Assembly: GCA_002007465.1 (NCBI GenBank)
Contig: LNAC01000736.1
Location: 530,200 to 594,199, forward strand
Direction: 5' to 3'
Length of the DNA stretch: 64,000 nucleotides
Source of the DNA: Ailurus styani
Taxonomy: Eukaryota; Chordata; Mammalia; Carnivora; Ailuridae
The notes below the pieces were generated by a model. The model saw only the letters and a program-made list of their open reading frames with translations, did not search any database and was not told the DNA's origin. Numbering within the stretch: position 1 is the first letter of the stretch; the number at the start of each line of letters is the position of its first letter. The translations under genes and the position numbers were made by a program. Below are positions 35,650-46,649 of this stretch, in pieces.

Positions 35650-36810
35650 ATGACTATTAACAATTATAGATCTATATCCAGAGATAAGCCCCAAGAACAA
35701 AGTGCTATCAAAATTTACTGTGCATATAAAGCCATAATCACATGCATTGCTCTCTTCTTGGTAATGTTACAGAAGAACACAGAGAAAGGAAAAGACAACA
35801 GTGTCAAATGTGTGACACAGTTGAACTGGTCTCCAACACCTGACCAAGTGAAAAAAAAAAGAGATTTGGCACTTCAAAGTTATCAAACAGGTGGAGAATC
35901 TATTGCTAATTCACACTCATTCGCTAAAAACCAGATGAAAATGGCACTGGCTAGATGATAGACAATAAATGAAAAGAGCTTTTCCCGTATCAGACTGGAT
36001 GGGGCAGCTAACTCCTTCTGATAGTACCAGTGAAATTCCTTTGGCCAGACATGTTCATTTAAAAGTTTTTCAATTCTTGTTCACTCAAGGGTGTTTCATA
36101 AGTTGGAGCTTTACCATCCAGAACAAGCTACTGAGGCCAACTCTAGCTTAAACCTCTATAAGGAATGAAACTCAGAATCTTTTCTGGCCATATCCGCATT
36201 ATGAAAATCCTGTAAGTGTCTGAAAACAGCAAGTCCTATGAAAGATAAAGAATTGGAAGGAATTACATCTGCCTCAATAGCCACTAAAGAAGATTCAATA
36301 AACTATGGTCTGTAAAAATGAAAAGTGACTAGAATAGGTTACTTTTCTGAGTCATTGCTGATTTGCAATCCCTCTGTGGATTCTTTGTGCCTGCAGCTTA
36401 TCTGTTTAGCCACAAAATATCATGTGAGTGATTCTGCAATTATGCCTAGAGAAACTAATTACTTGTCAGTGAAGGACTTCCAAGCTTCACTATCTTGCTT
36501 TATCCCAGATTCTTTTCCCATCTCTGCCTCCATTTGCAGATGATTGATGAGCAGACTTTCGTACTATCAAATATGCCTCCTGAAGCCAAGAATGTATTTG
36601 GGTACACAAGTGAGTCAAAATGGTGAAAGAGTATTGATGAGCAACAACATCTTTGGAAGGAGCACTGGTATCAGAAGTCCAGTCTGAGCCTATCGCATAA
36701 GGAGGTCGGCTGGGTCCTTGGGTATATTTGTTCATCTCTTTCTAGGCCTCAAAATCCTCATAGAACATCTCAAGAACTGTTTTGCATTCTTAATGTTAAT
36801 AAAACTTTAC
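35650..36810 (+). other. Unidentified stretch with serial short open frames; possible decayed retrocopy
   Basis: Several moderate plus-strand open frames succeed one another: 102 codons at 35650, 60 at 35969 and 72 at 36325. The segment ends with an AATAAAAC near 36799. Base composition is more gene-like than its flanks. The translations match no family that I recognise, and no A tail or flanking duplication was found. An unremarkable intergenic sequence is equally possible. Confidence 0.2.
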
Positions 36811-38690
36811 CAATTTATAAACATCCTTCCATGACTCAACTGCCCTCGCTTTGTTCATAAAACTCTCAAGAGTGTACCTGTTCTACCTACTATCCTTTGT
36901 TGTTTCAAGGTCCACTACACGCACACACACACGTGCACACACATGTTGGCATCTTGAAAATTTATCCAGTATTGCCATTCTTAGGCAATACTGAGTTAAA
37001 TAAGTCCTGCAACAATAATTGCCTCATTGCACTGAAACAAATATTAAAGATAAATCCTACACATATAAATGTAGAGAAATATATATAGAAAGAAAGAAAT
37101 AACTTTATTGGATACATAATAAATGTTGCATTTACTCAACATGTCATGTAAATTGGAAAAAAAAAAAAACCTGCCAGTTCCACATGAAGCTCTTTGAATG
37201 AACAAAAAGTTTCTAAGTATTAAGAATGCCAAATTCTTACACTGGTATAAATTTAAAGATTAAAAACCAGTAAGAAGAACTCTATAAAATGTAAGATCCT
37301 TTAGGGAAGAAAATGTTCTTACTCATTGCTCATTCTAGCAGAAACAAGATTACTTGTGTCTAAATTAAGTACAATTTCTACTTAATTTATTATTTTGTAT
37401 TGTACTTGGAGATACACTAGGCATGAAATCATCTTATAAATATAAATTTCCTTCTACTCTGATGCTACTGATGCCACAGAGTGGAATAATGTTGAATATT
37501 TTTCCAGAAGAATTTAAAAGATGGAAAATGGATTGAAAGTTGGCCATTTGTTTTACCCTCTAAATGGCAGTCTTGTCTATTTCCAGAGTTTACAGGCACA
37601 AGAGATAGTTAATTCTGATCCAAACTTAGAGTGAAGTACCTTCTTGCTACTTTGAGTGACATGCCTCATAAGTTTCCAGAAGTTCTCTAGATCTTCTTTC
37701 TCATTTATAACATTGGGTATTCTGCAGTCAATTCATACTGTTGTATAAGTTTTTTCTATTCATACATAAATATTCACTAATCTTCCTTTAAAAGACACAA
37801 ATGATCTCTTTGTGAGGCATTGAGGTTGAAATGCCAGGACAACTGAGGAGGATTATTTTGATTAAACTACTCCAAAGTGATCTAAGGCTAGGTTGTTTAT
37901 TCTTGTGTCTCAATATTCTTACCAATAGGAGTTTAATCTTATCTTTCCCCTGTCTATTCCTCAGGAATGTTGGGCAGAAAGTATAATAATTTTTGTTTTA
38001 AATGGCTTATCATCACTTAGAGGTACAGCTGTTGAGCCAGGCAACCATGAAAGAAGCACTTGAGCATGCATGAAATGACAATCACATGTTCTTAGAATTA
38101 CAGGTAGAGAAAACTATGACAGGAATGCAGAATTAAATCAGGCAGTAAATAGTTTTGCTGAATGCATTTTCAGGGGGTGAAAGAACACATGTAGGGGTTG
38201 TCAAAATCTGTTGAAATAAAGCAGATAAAAGGTGAGGAGATAGGTAAAAGTACAGCTTGGACTAAGGGGAATGTGGGTGGCTGAGCCAATGAGTGTGAAG
38301 AGTGTGACCTTGGAGGAGCACACCCAACTATTTACCTGATAGAAACACGCTGTAGGCATTCAGCTCATGGGTCTTCCAGCTGGTTTCAGGTCTCTGACAC
38401 ATAATAACCCATATCTCAAGGCTCTAGATATTACCTCAGCTCCCCTGAGATGATAAAGTAGGCTTCTTGATCTCCAGTTGGGCCCATTAGACAACTCTAG
38501 GTCAGATGGAAGACTCAACTGAACTCTTACTAGAAATCTGATCCCCTTAATTGGGTCAACATTTCAAGTCTGGAAAGACTTGTGTGAACATTGAAATGAT
38601 GAAAGCAAGGATTACGCTGAGTCTGAATATTTTTGTCTCTGGTTTAATACAGTGAGTATGTTTGTAATTTTTCTCACAATTTAGGACTCT
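36811..38690. other. Single-copy non-coding stretch
   Basis: AT-rich sequence with a small CA-rich run at 36918-36942; nothing else seen. Confidence 0.45.
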
Positions 38691-38711
38691 AGGGAATTTG
38701 ATTTCATTTTA

Positions 38712-38931
38712 TTTTTTATCTTTTTAAAGATTTTATTTATTTGAGAGAGAGAGAGAAAGAAGATCAAAAGAGAAAGAGAGCATGAGTGAGGGGGGAGTGG
38801 CACAGAGGGAGAGGGACAAGCAGATTCCCCACTGAGCAGAAAGCCCAATGTGGGACTCAACCCCAGGACCCTGAGATCATGACCTGAGCCTAAGGCAGAT
38901 GCTTAACCTACTGAGCCCCCCAGGCACCCCA
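38712..38931 (-). mobile_element. CAN-SINE, older type, antisense, with target-site duplication
   Basis: Tail TTTTTAAAGATTTTATTTATTT, body with GGGAGAGGGACAAGCAGATTCC, and head complement ending CCCCAGGCACCCC. Flanking 19-bp direct repeats at 38693-38711 and 38932-38950 (GGAATTTGATTT..ATTTTA) differ at one base. Confidence 0.94.
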
Positions 38932-39092
38932 GGAATTTGATTTAATTTTAAAGTTGTGGGTTTAAGTTAATAAGCATCATAAATTTGATTACATTTATAA
39001 ACATTTTGAAAAAGGGACTTGATAGTTACTGTATATATGTGATTGCTTCATTTGTTTACAGGAATAATTTAACTACTTGCAAAGTTTTGGGG

Positions 39093-39285
39093 TTTTTTTT
39101 TAAAGATTTTATTTATTTATTTGAGAGAGAGCAAGAGAGCAGAGCAGTGGGGAGTAGCAGAAGGAGAGGGAGAAGTGGGCTCTCTACTGAGCAGGGAGCC
39201 TGATGCAGGTCTTGATCCCATGACCCCAGTATCATGACCTGAGCAGAAGGCAGATGCTTAACCGACTGAGCCACCTAGATGCCCC
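39093..39285 (-). mobile_element. CAN-SINE, older type, antisense
   Basis: Tail TTTTTTTTAAAGATTTTATTTATTTATTT, head complement GACTGAGCCACCTAGATGCCCC. Possible flanks are T-rich and cannot be told apart from the tail. Only about 160 bp from the preceding SINE, same orientation. Confidence 0.9.
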
Positions 39286-39615
39286 ATGGTTTTTAATTTT
39301 TTTTGGTTAGGCCATAGTCTTACATTGCTAAGCACTTGAAATGCTTAAGAAGGAAATTGAATCTTTTAAATTAACACTTAAATTTAGGATATTTAATGAA
39401 TCCTAGTTACATTAAGAGAGTGTTAAAGGAATTTTTCTGTATAATATGGATGAATCAAACATTAATCAGAGAAAGGGTGATTGTACTTATTTTACTAAGT
39501 CTATAAATAGATAATATTTGTATAATGAACTTAAAGAAGTGAGGAAAATATGTATGGGATTTGGAAATCTTTAATAAATTAAATAATAATTTAAAGCATA
39601 ATAGCTGTACCTGTT
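39286..39615. other. Short single-copy stretch
   Basis: AT-rich, nothing recognised. Confidence 0.4.
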
Positions 39616-39648
39616 CTTTCTGAAAGGAGACAAACCAAAAAACAGACT

Positions 39649-41048
39649 TTTTTTTCCAGTGTTCCAAGATCCATTGTTTAAGCACCATACCCAGTGCTCC
39701 ATGCAATACATGCCCTCCTTAATACCCACCACCAGGCTCACCCATCCCCCACCACTTCCTCTCCATAACCCTCAGTTTATTTCTCAGAATCCATAGTCTC
39801 TCATCTTTCATCTCCCCCTCCAATTTACCCCAATTCACTTTTTGTTTCCCTTTCCTAATGTCCTCTATTTTATTCATTATGTTCCACAAGTAATTGAAAC
39901 CATATGATAATTGACTTTCTCTGCTTGACTTATTTCACTCAGCATAATCTCCTCCAGACTGGTCCATGTTACATGGTTGGGTACTCCATTGGGTCCATGA
40001 TATAAAAGTTGGGTATTCATCCTTTCTGATGGCTTCATAATATTCCACTGTATATATGGACCACATCTTCTATATCCATTAGTCTGTTGAAGGGCATCTG
40101 GGCTCTTTCTACAGTTTGGTGATTATAGACATTGCTGCTATGAACATTGGGGTACATATGGCCCTTCTTTTCACTACATCTGTATCTTTGGGATAAATAC
40201 CCAGTAGTGCAATTGTAGGGTCATAGGGTAGCTCTATTTTTAATTTTTTGAGGAATCTCCACACTGTTTTCCAAAGTGGCTGCACCAACTTGCATTCCCA
40301 CCAACAGTCTAAGAGGGTTCCCCATTCTCCACATCCTCTCCAAAACTTGTTGTTTCCTGTCTTGTTGATTTTGGCCATTCTAACTGGTGTGAGGTGGTAT
40401 CTCAATGAGGTTTTGATTTGAATTTCCCTGATGGCTAGTGATGATGAACATTTTTTTCATGTGTCTGTTAGTCATTTGTATGTCTTCTTTGGAGAAGTGT
40501 CTGTTCATGTCTTCTGCCCATTATTTGACATGATTATCTGTTTTTTGGGTGTTGAGTTTGAGGAGTTCTTTATAGATCTTGGATATCAGCCCTTTGTAGT
40601 GTCATTTGCGAATATCTTCTTCCATTCTGTGGGTTGTCTGTTTGTTTTGTTGACTGTTTCCTTTGTTGTGCAGAAGCTTTGTATCTTGAGGAAGTCCCAA
40701 AAGTTCATTTTCACTTTTGTTTCCTTTGCCTTTGGCGACGTGTCTTGAAAGAAGTTGTTGTGGCTGATTTTGAAGAGGTTACTGCCTATGTTCTCCTCTA
40801 GGATTTTGACAGATTCATGACTCACATTGAGGTCTTTCATTCATTTCAAGTTTATCTTTGTATGGTGTGAGAGAATGATCAAGTTTCACTATTCTATGTA
40901 TAGCTGTCCAATTTTCCCAGCACCATTTATTGAAGAGACTGTCTTTTTCCCACTGGATATTTTTTCCTGCTTTGTTGAAGATTATTTGACCATAGAGTTA
41001 AGGATCCATATCTGGACTCTACTCTATTCCATTGGTCTATGTGTCTAT
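39649..41048 (-). mobile_element. Young carnivore L1, 5'-truncated, antisense
   Basis: Read on the minus strand it runs from late ORF2 (about 41047) through the C-terminal domain to the 3' UTR phrase GGAGGGCATGTATTGCATGG (about 39702-39721), ending at a T run at 39648-39655. Flanks AAAAAACAGACT (39637-39648) and AAAAACCAGACT (41049-41060) are a one-mismatch duplication. 5' truncation at the AGACACATAGACC phrase is typical of aborted target-primed reverse transcription. Confidence 0.88.
40109..40840 (-). pseudogene. L1 ORF2 C-terminal remnant
   Basis: This is the last part of the L1 reverse-transcriptase polyprotein. One open segment (40586-40840, 84 codons) contains KETVNKTNRQPTEWKKIFAN. Another (40109-40405, 98 codons) contains [20 protein letters not shown], the conserved tryptophan- and cysteine-bearing C-terminal region needed for binding the element's RNA. 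A frame break separates the two and the upstream catalytic part is absent, so this copy is inactive. It is less decayed than the ancient L1 at 1-8365, consistent with a later insertion. Confidence 0.88.
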
Positions 41049-41280
41049 AAAAACCAGACTCTTTAAATATAGAAAACAAACTCTCGTTTGCCTGTGGGAG
41101 TTGGTGGGGGGATGGAGGGAATAAGTGAAGGGGATTAAGGGGTACACTTATCAGAATTAGCACTAAATAGTGTATAGAATTATTGAATCACTATATTGTA
41201 TTCCTGAACCTAATATAACACTGTATGTTAACTATATTGGAACTAAAAGTAAAGAAAACTTTTAAATTAAAAAAAAATGT

Positions 41281-42085
41281 ATAAATTTGACCTTGTGATG
41301 CCCTTATTTAAAAACTTCTAATGGCTTCTATTCTATTTCTTTCTTTCTTTTTTTTCTTTTTTTATTAACATTTATTCATTTATTTCCTTATTTATTTGAG
41401 AGAGAGAGAAAGAGCATGAATGGTAGGAGGGGCAGAAGGAGAAAGAATCTCAAGCAGACTCCCCACTGAGCATGGAGCTCAATGCAGCGCTTGATCTCAG
41501 GACCCTGATATCATGACCCAAGTCGAATCAGCAGTCTGACACTTAGCCAACTGTGCCACGCAGGGACCCCTCTAGTCTATTTCAAAGAAAAGGCTTTATA
41601 ATAACTTCCAAGGCCCTGCATTATCGCACATGCTTCATCTGCTACTGATTTCTGCTACTATGTTCCACCTTGGCCTACTGATTTGATTGTGCTGGACACT
41701 CTTCTGCCTCCTTCTTTATGCTGGCTCTTCTTTCTACTTGGAAAGTTCTTTTTCTTTTTCTTTTTCCAGATACGTCTTCATTTCCTTCAGACATTTACTG
41801 AGGAGTCACCTTCCTGGGAGGCCTTCCATGCCCACTGACACAATCTAACTTACAACTACATCCCCTTCGATACTCCGTAACTCACTTCTCAGCTCCCAGT
41901 TTTACTTTTTGTCTTGATGACTCATTTATCTTTTTTATTTGTTTGTTTAGTTCCTCTACTAAAATGTGAACTCTATGACATCAGGGTTTATTTTGAGGGG
42001 GTTGGTTTAGCAAAATGCCAAGAATAGCTGCCTGGCACAGGGTAGGACTCAGTCAGTAACTGTTAAATTGATGAGGGTGTGGACA
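41281..42085 (+). mobile_element. L2 LINE 3' end, split by a SINE
   Basis: Left part 41281-41339 (GACCTTGTGATGCCC, AAAACTTCTAATGGCTTC). After the SINE come CCAAGGCCCTGCATTATC, GGAAAGTTCTTTTTC, TTTCCTTCAGACATTTACTGAGGAGTCACCTTCC, GGGAGGCCTTCC, AAAATGTGAACTCTATGA and GCCTGGCACAGGGTAGG. Complete L2 3' order in the sense direction. Confidence 0.9.
41340..41570 (-). mobile_element. CAN-SINE, older type, antisense, inside L2
   Basis: Tail TTTATTAACATTTATTC..TTATTTATTTGAGAGAG, head complement CCAACTGTGCCACGCAGGGACCC. Flanks TCTATTCTATTTC (41327-41339) and TCTAGTCTATTTC (41571-41583) differ at one base, so L2 joins cleanly across the insertion. Confidence 0.93.
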
Positions 42086-42169
42086 TGCATAGATCTGCTT
42101 CATCCTTGGAAGATATACAATTACCTAAATAGACCATGGCATCTAGAATCATGTTTCTTTCAGTTATTC

Positions 42170-42510
42170 ATTTTGCTTGCACATTTCTTAACTTCCTTAG
42201 GGTCTCATTTCAAATGTGACTGAGAAGTCTATCCCAACTTTGCCATCAAAAATAGTGCCTTCCAAAATGTTCTATTTCCTTCCCTGCTTTTAGTTTTTCT
42301 CCATAGACTTTTCAGCACCTGACATGATACTATGTATTTATTTATTTGTTTTCTGCCTCCTCTAAAACGTAACAGTGACGGAGACAAAGGCTTTTCTTTT
42401 TTCCTTCTCATAAATATCTACTCCACACCTGGAACAGAGCTTGACCCCCATTACATGCCTGGTCAATATTTATTAAAGGAAAGATTAAATGGATGGATGG
42501 ATGAATGCAG
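42170..42510 (+). mobile_element. Second L2 LINE 3' fragment
   Basis: AGCACCTGACATGATACTATG, TATTTATTTATTTGTTTTCTGCCTCC, then CACACCTGGAACAGAGCTTG, GTCAATATTTATTAAAGG, and a GGATGGATGGATGAATG tail. This is the L2 terminal order with its (ATGA/ATGG)n end. Confidence 0.82.
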
Positions 42511-42799
42511 CCATGGCCTCTATTTTGCATTCCAGACACACAAGACTAGTAGACAGCACTGAAGGAACATTTTTCCTCAAAGACAACAGGATTTAAACTG
42601 AACTTGTTGATTTCCTCCTTCCCTGTTCTTTAATTTGGTTGTAAGGATCCCTTAGACTAGAAATTGCACATCATCTTGGCTTCTCCTGCCCACCTACTTT
42701 TGAATCTATAGGTGCCCCAAGTTTTGCTGGCACAGCCTGTCTCACCTCTGCTCCCTTCCTACTGACATCACCTGTTTCAAATGTCAGAGAAGGGTCTGC
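42511..42799. other. Short unassigned stretch between L2 pieces
   Basis: No feature recognised; may contain further old L2 text. Confidence 0.35.
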
Positions 42800-43455
42800 A
42801 TTGTCTCCTCTTAAGTCTTCAGGCTCTTTCCAATTCATTATCTCCACTGTTCCCAGTGTGAGATTCCTAAACTCCGATCCTCAGTTTTCCTAAAATATTC
42901 ATTGACTCTCAACTGAATTTTCCTTTGTGAGACATTCAAAGCTCTTCATAATCTATTCCCAAGTAAATTTCTGGTCTGAACTTCATTTTGTGTCCTCTAT
43001 CATCTACCCTCAGGCCAGGACTTTTCAGAATTGCTTCTGGGCCACTGACATTAGTCCTGATGAGACTGATGTCTCACCTGAGAAACCAGTCCTTGGACCC
43101 CAATCCAGACTATGGATCAGATTATCCAAGCAGCCCTAGGAATCTACATTTTTAATAAGCTGTCTTGGCAATTTTTAGGCACACAAACATTATAATCACA
43201 CTGGGTTATAAACTGCTCTTGGCTCTCCCTGACCACACTTTCTTTTTATCTAGAATGCTTTCCCACTCCACAGACCAAGATTATTATGTTTCTTCCTCCA
43301 TTTCCCCTACTTTCACTCATAGCACTCACTTTGGGGTATTTGTTCTTTCTCTGTGCTCCTTCTGACTCATATCCTGTTCATGTGTATAGCCTATCCCTAG
43401 CATGTGATTTTTCACTTAACAGGTCCTCAATCAATGTTTGTGCAGTTGAATTTTT
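42800..43455 (+). mobile_element. Third L2-like fragment, split by a MER5-like element
   Basis: GACATTCAAAGCTCTTCATAATCTATTCCC (42931) matches the 'ttcaaggccctccatgatctggcccc' part of L2. GAATGCTTTCCCACTCCAC (43252) and TTCCTCCATTTCCCC follow after the interruption, then AACAGGTCCTCAATCAATGTTTGTG at the end. Order is right, similarity low. Confidence 0.6.
43020..43170 (+). mobile_element. MER5-like hAT DNA transposon fragment
   Basis: GGATCAGATTATCC and CTAGGAATCTACATTTTTAATAAGCTGTC resemble the MER5A core ('gattcagtaggt...gaatctgcatttctaacaagctcc'). Ends are not visible. It separates two collinear halves of an L2. Confidence 0.45.
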
Positions 43456-43504
43456 TAAGTGCTCTAAGCTAGTTGAAAGCTAAGACACTGTTAAATCACA
43501 GGAG

Positions 43505-43620
43505 AACATGAGATTAATTCGCGCGGAGTGCGTCTGGCAAAGATTTCACTGGTTTGCTTTTATCATTTTTGTGTCGCTAGATAACAGAAGTCTCCAGCTG
43601 CAATTAGCAAGCACCTTTTC
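43505..43620. other. CpG cluster in AT-rich single-copy DNA
   Basis: ATTCGCGCGGAGTGCGTCTGG at 43518 holds four to five CpGs within 20 bases, followed by TGTGTCGCTAG. No repeat family fits. Possible conserved non-coding element. Confidence 0.3.
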
Positions 43621-44530
43621 CTTAGGTAATGAACATGGAGGTGGATAGCCTGCAGACTTCAGAAAATTGAAAGCCAACTTTGACAAAATAGTTTCCGTAT
43701 TTTCCCTTTTAAAAATTTTGTATCTCTATGTGCAATGCAAACATTTCTTTGATCAAAACTGAACTTTTGATCATATAAACTTTTTAAAATTTGCTAAAGA
43801 TTACTTTCCAGTAAGTTTGCCCTGAGCTGGGCATTGAAGAATGAGAAGGATTTCAAAAGACAAAAATCATGATTATGCCACCTAGCCAGAAGGAAAAAAA
43901 AATCTTTGGGAAAACAATGAGGAGTTCTAATGCCATATTTAAAGAAATAATTGAGATAAGAGCTGGCTGATGAATAGCCATATTTATCCTTCCAAGGGAC
44001 TGTCTGGCTTCTTTATGCTTTGCCAGTGAGGTAAAGCTATGTTACCTTCAAAGTGAATCATAGCCCCCACCTCTGTGGAAATCAAAATGGCCAACACTAT
44101 GACTGACCAAATGGCATTTGCTCCTGGATCTGGCTTAAGTTTTTGGGAATGCAGTTGGGATAGAATTGGAAGAAGTGAAGAACAACAAGAATGCTTCCTT
44201 TCTGCTGGCTCAGGGAAATTTAAACCTCCCCTCTGGTATTCAAAAGGAAAGCAAGTCCCATTTTCATGTTGATCACATCTGCAAATGGAAGAGAGTTTTT
44301 CACATTCTCTTTGAAATAAACTCTAAACATGTCATTTATAATCCATACACATTTTAAATTGTAGATTTGAAAGTTTTATGTTAGGAAAATAAATTATATT
44401 ATACACATAAAAATTAGATATATGAAAATAGTCATTCCTAAATTTTTCACTTTATTTCTTGAGCCCAATTAGTCTTGAAATTTAATCTATGGAAACTTTG
44501 GTGGGGGGGAAAATATACTTTTATTCCCTC
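43621..44530. other. Single-copy non-coding stretch
   Basis: AT-rich, no repeat or gene recognised. Confidence 0.45.
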
Positions 44531-44532
44531 CT

Positions 44533-44733
44533 TTTTTAAATTATTTATTTATTTATTTATTTTAGAGAGAGAGACCTCATGAATGAGAGAGGCAGAGAGA
44601 GGAGAGAGGATTAGAAGCAGACTCCCTGCCAGATACTGAACCCAATGCGGTGCTTGATCTCAGAACCCTGAGATCGTGATCTGAACTGAAACCAAGAGTC
44701 GGATGCTTAACCGACTGTGCCACTGGCCATCCT
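44533..44733 (-). mobile_element. CAN-SINE, older type, antisense
   Basis: Tail TTAAATTATTTATTTATTTATTTATTT, body with GAAGCAGACTCCCTGCC, head complement CTTAACCGACTGTGCCACTGGCCATCC. The end of the head is altered and flanking repeats are not clear. Confidence 0.88.
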
Positions 44734-44989
44734 TTAGTCCCCTTCTTACAGTGGCTTCTGTGACCATGATATTTATACATATATGACAAAGATAATTTTA
44801 TTTAACATGTATCATGTTTGTATGTGGGAGGGAACAAAGATAATCTTTTTCCAACAAAAATATAAGCAATATAAAAGGGAGGATGATACTAACTAGTATT
44901 AGTATATTTGGAATCAACATATGACATAGAAAATAGAAAGAATTCTATTGTTATGCTAAGGAAAAATTATTCATGACATTTGTTAAAGA

Positions 44990-45440
44990 ATGGTAAAGCA
45001 AACTTTATTTAAGGAATGCCACTGTGGTAGGTATAGGGACCACTGCAATGGGGTCCCGCAATGTGTGAGAAATATTGGGTTCAACTCCAGAAACAACAAG
45101 GAGAAGTGGGAATTTATAACCAAGGAGCAGTGTAGGAGCCAGTGGATGGAAAATTACAAAGAGAACACATCAGAGATGAAGGGTGATTCTGGCTAAGGTA
45201 ACACAACAGGATTCTTGTTGAAGACAGGCTGGTGGAGGTGAATGGGAATGAAGGAATGGGGGAGAATGGATGAAGAAGAACCCAAATAGATATCAAGAAT
45301 GATCAAGTAGGAAGGAAGGGGGATTCTAGGTAAACTGACTTCATGGGACTCTTGTTGAAAATGGACAATACAGAGATGAACATGGAAACTCAAAAGTCAG
45401 GACCTAGTTGAGGAGAAAGTTCATAGGAGCCTGACCAGAG
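44990..45440 (-). mobile_element. LTR-like dispersed element with an internal duplication
   Basis: The segment begins with the complement of an AATAAA-type signal (AACTTTATTTAAGG) and contains GGGTTCAACTCCAGAAACAACAAGGAGAAG. It reads like a carnivore LTR seen in antisense. Two related units, GGGTGATTCTGGCTAAGG (45181) and GGGGGATTCTAGGTAAAC (45319), each lead into ..GA.TCTTGTTGAA. No partner LTR or internal region is present. Family not assigned. Confidence 0.4.
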
Positions 45441-45908
45441 TGTGGTCAAGGAGAAAAATCTTTGTCAGTTAAAAAATGAATAATTTTTGAAAACTTCTAA
45501 AGGTCTATCCCTAGTGTTTCACATAACCCTTATTTTTTTCTATCTCAAGCTTTGTAACCTTTTGTTTATGAAGAAAAAATAAGATAAAATTGGTAACAAT
45601 ATAAAATAATCAAAGCAATTACCTTTTGAAACTATCTTTCCATCAGTGACCAACAACCAAAATGCTGATGGTTCATGCTCAAAAACTGCCAGGCATTTCT
45701 TATAAAAAAGACTTCATTTTCACACTACTGTATTTTATTGTTCTTTCCTAAAATATTCTTTGGAAAGCTATTTTGTAGTTCTCTGCCCATGTTCTTGTTT
45801 TAAAAAAATTGGTCCATTATTTAATATAGGGATTAATACAGCAATCTCCAAAATTTTAGAAGAAACAAAGCCCCTCACAAAATTAGTTAAAAGATTATGT
45901 ACTTTCAC

Positions 45909-45910
<2 letters not shown>
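45441..45910. other. Single-copy non-coding stretch
   Basis: AT-rich, nothing recognised. Confidence 0.4.

Positions 45911-45913
<3 letters not shown>

Positions 45914-45941
<28 letters not shown>
45914..45941 (+). repeat. TA dinucleotide microsatellite
   Basis: About 14 uninterrupted TA units. Confidence 0.96.
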
Positions 45942-45962
45942 CTGTGAAAATAGTTATTCCTA

Positions 45963-46033
45963 TTTTTTAATTTATTTTTTGAGAGAGAGACAGCACACAT
46001 GAGAGTGGGGGAGGGGCAGGGGAAGGGAGAAGC
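45963..46033 (-). mobile_element. Partial CAN-SINE (tail half), antisense
   Basis: TTTTTAATTTATTTTTTGAGAGAGAGACAGC through GGAGAAGCAGATTTTATTT is the tail and part of the body of an antisense SINE. It stops where the next SINE's tail begins, and its head was not found beyond that copy. Confidence 0.8.
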
Positions 46034-46222
46034 AGATTTTATTTATTTATTTAAGTGAGATAGAGAGAGTATGAGTTGGGGGGGATGAGTAGGAAGAGGG
46101 AGAGGGAGAAGCAGACTCCCCTGGGCAGAGAGCCCCATGCAGGGCTCAATCTCAGGACCCTGGGATCATGACCTGAGCCAAAGGCAGACACTTAACTGAC
46201 TGATCCACCCAATTGCCCCAGC
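46034..46222 (-). mobile_element. CAN-SINE, older type, antisense, abutting a partial copy
   Basis: Tail TTTTATTTATTTATTTAAG, body AAGCAGACTCCCC, GGGACCC-like CGA box decayed, head complement ACTGATCCACCCAATTGCCCC. It looks inserted in, or recombined with, the preceding partial copy. Confidence 0.88.
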
Positions 46223-46640
46223 AAATATATTTTTGAGAAATTTTTTTTGCATCAGGCACCATGTTACATCCTTCAATCACAAGACTAATGAGATACAGAA
46301 GCTAATATTAGTATATTTATAGTCCACTAGGGGGAAAGCAGCACATTTTAAGATCATTAAGATAAAGCATTATCTATGTAACAAGAGGAATATGCTCAGA
46401 GAATGATGCCCTCTAACAGGTTCATGGGGGTTTGGGCTATCATGACATTTTGTTTTTAAGAAAGCTATTAATACATAAATTAAATTTTTTCCTTTAAGAA
46501 AGAATGCAGTTTGATAGTATCTGAGAGAATCTGGTGAGATGATGCAGGGGTTCATAGAAGGTATAATATATGCTCATTGGTCACTATGTTTTTTTATTTT
46601 TTTATTTTTTAGGCACTCAGTTCAGAATAGGTTTTGACTA
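46223..46640. other. Single-copy non-coding stretch
   Basis: AT-rich, nothing recognised. Confidence 0.4.
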
Positions 46641-46649
46641 TTATATAAT

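Larger units (their letters stand above)
39620..41279 (+). mobile_element. Older carnivore L1 3' tail, split by an antisense L1
   Basis: The left part, about 39620-39648, holds the late-L1 phrase GACAAACCAAAAAACAGAC. The right part, 41049-41279, continues it in the same orientation: CAGACTCTTTAAATATAGAAAACAAACT, GGAGTTGGTGGGGGGATGG, TGAATCACTATATTGTATTCC and a TATTGGAACTAAAAGTAAAG ending. Only the terminal few hundred bases of L1 are present. Confidence 0.75.
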
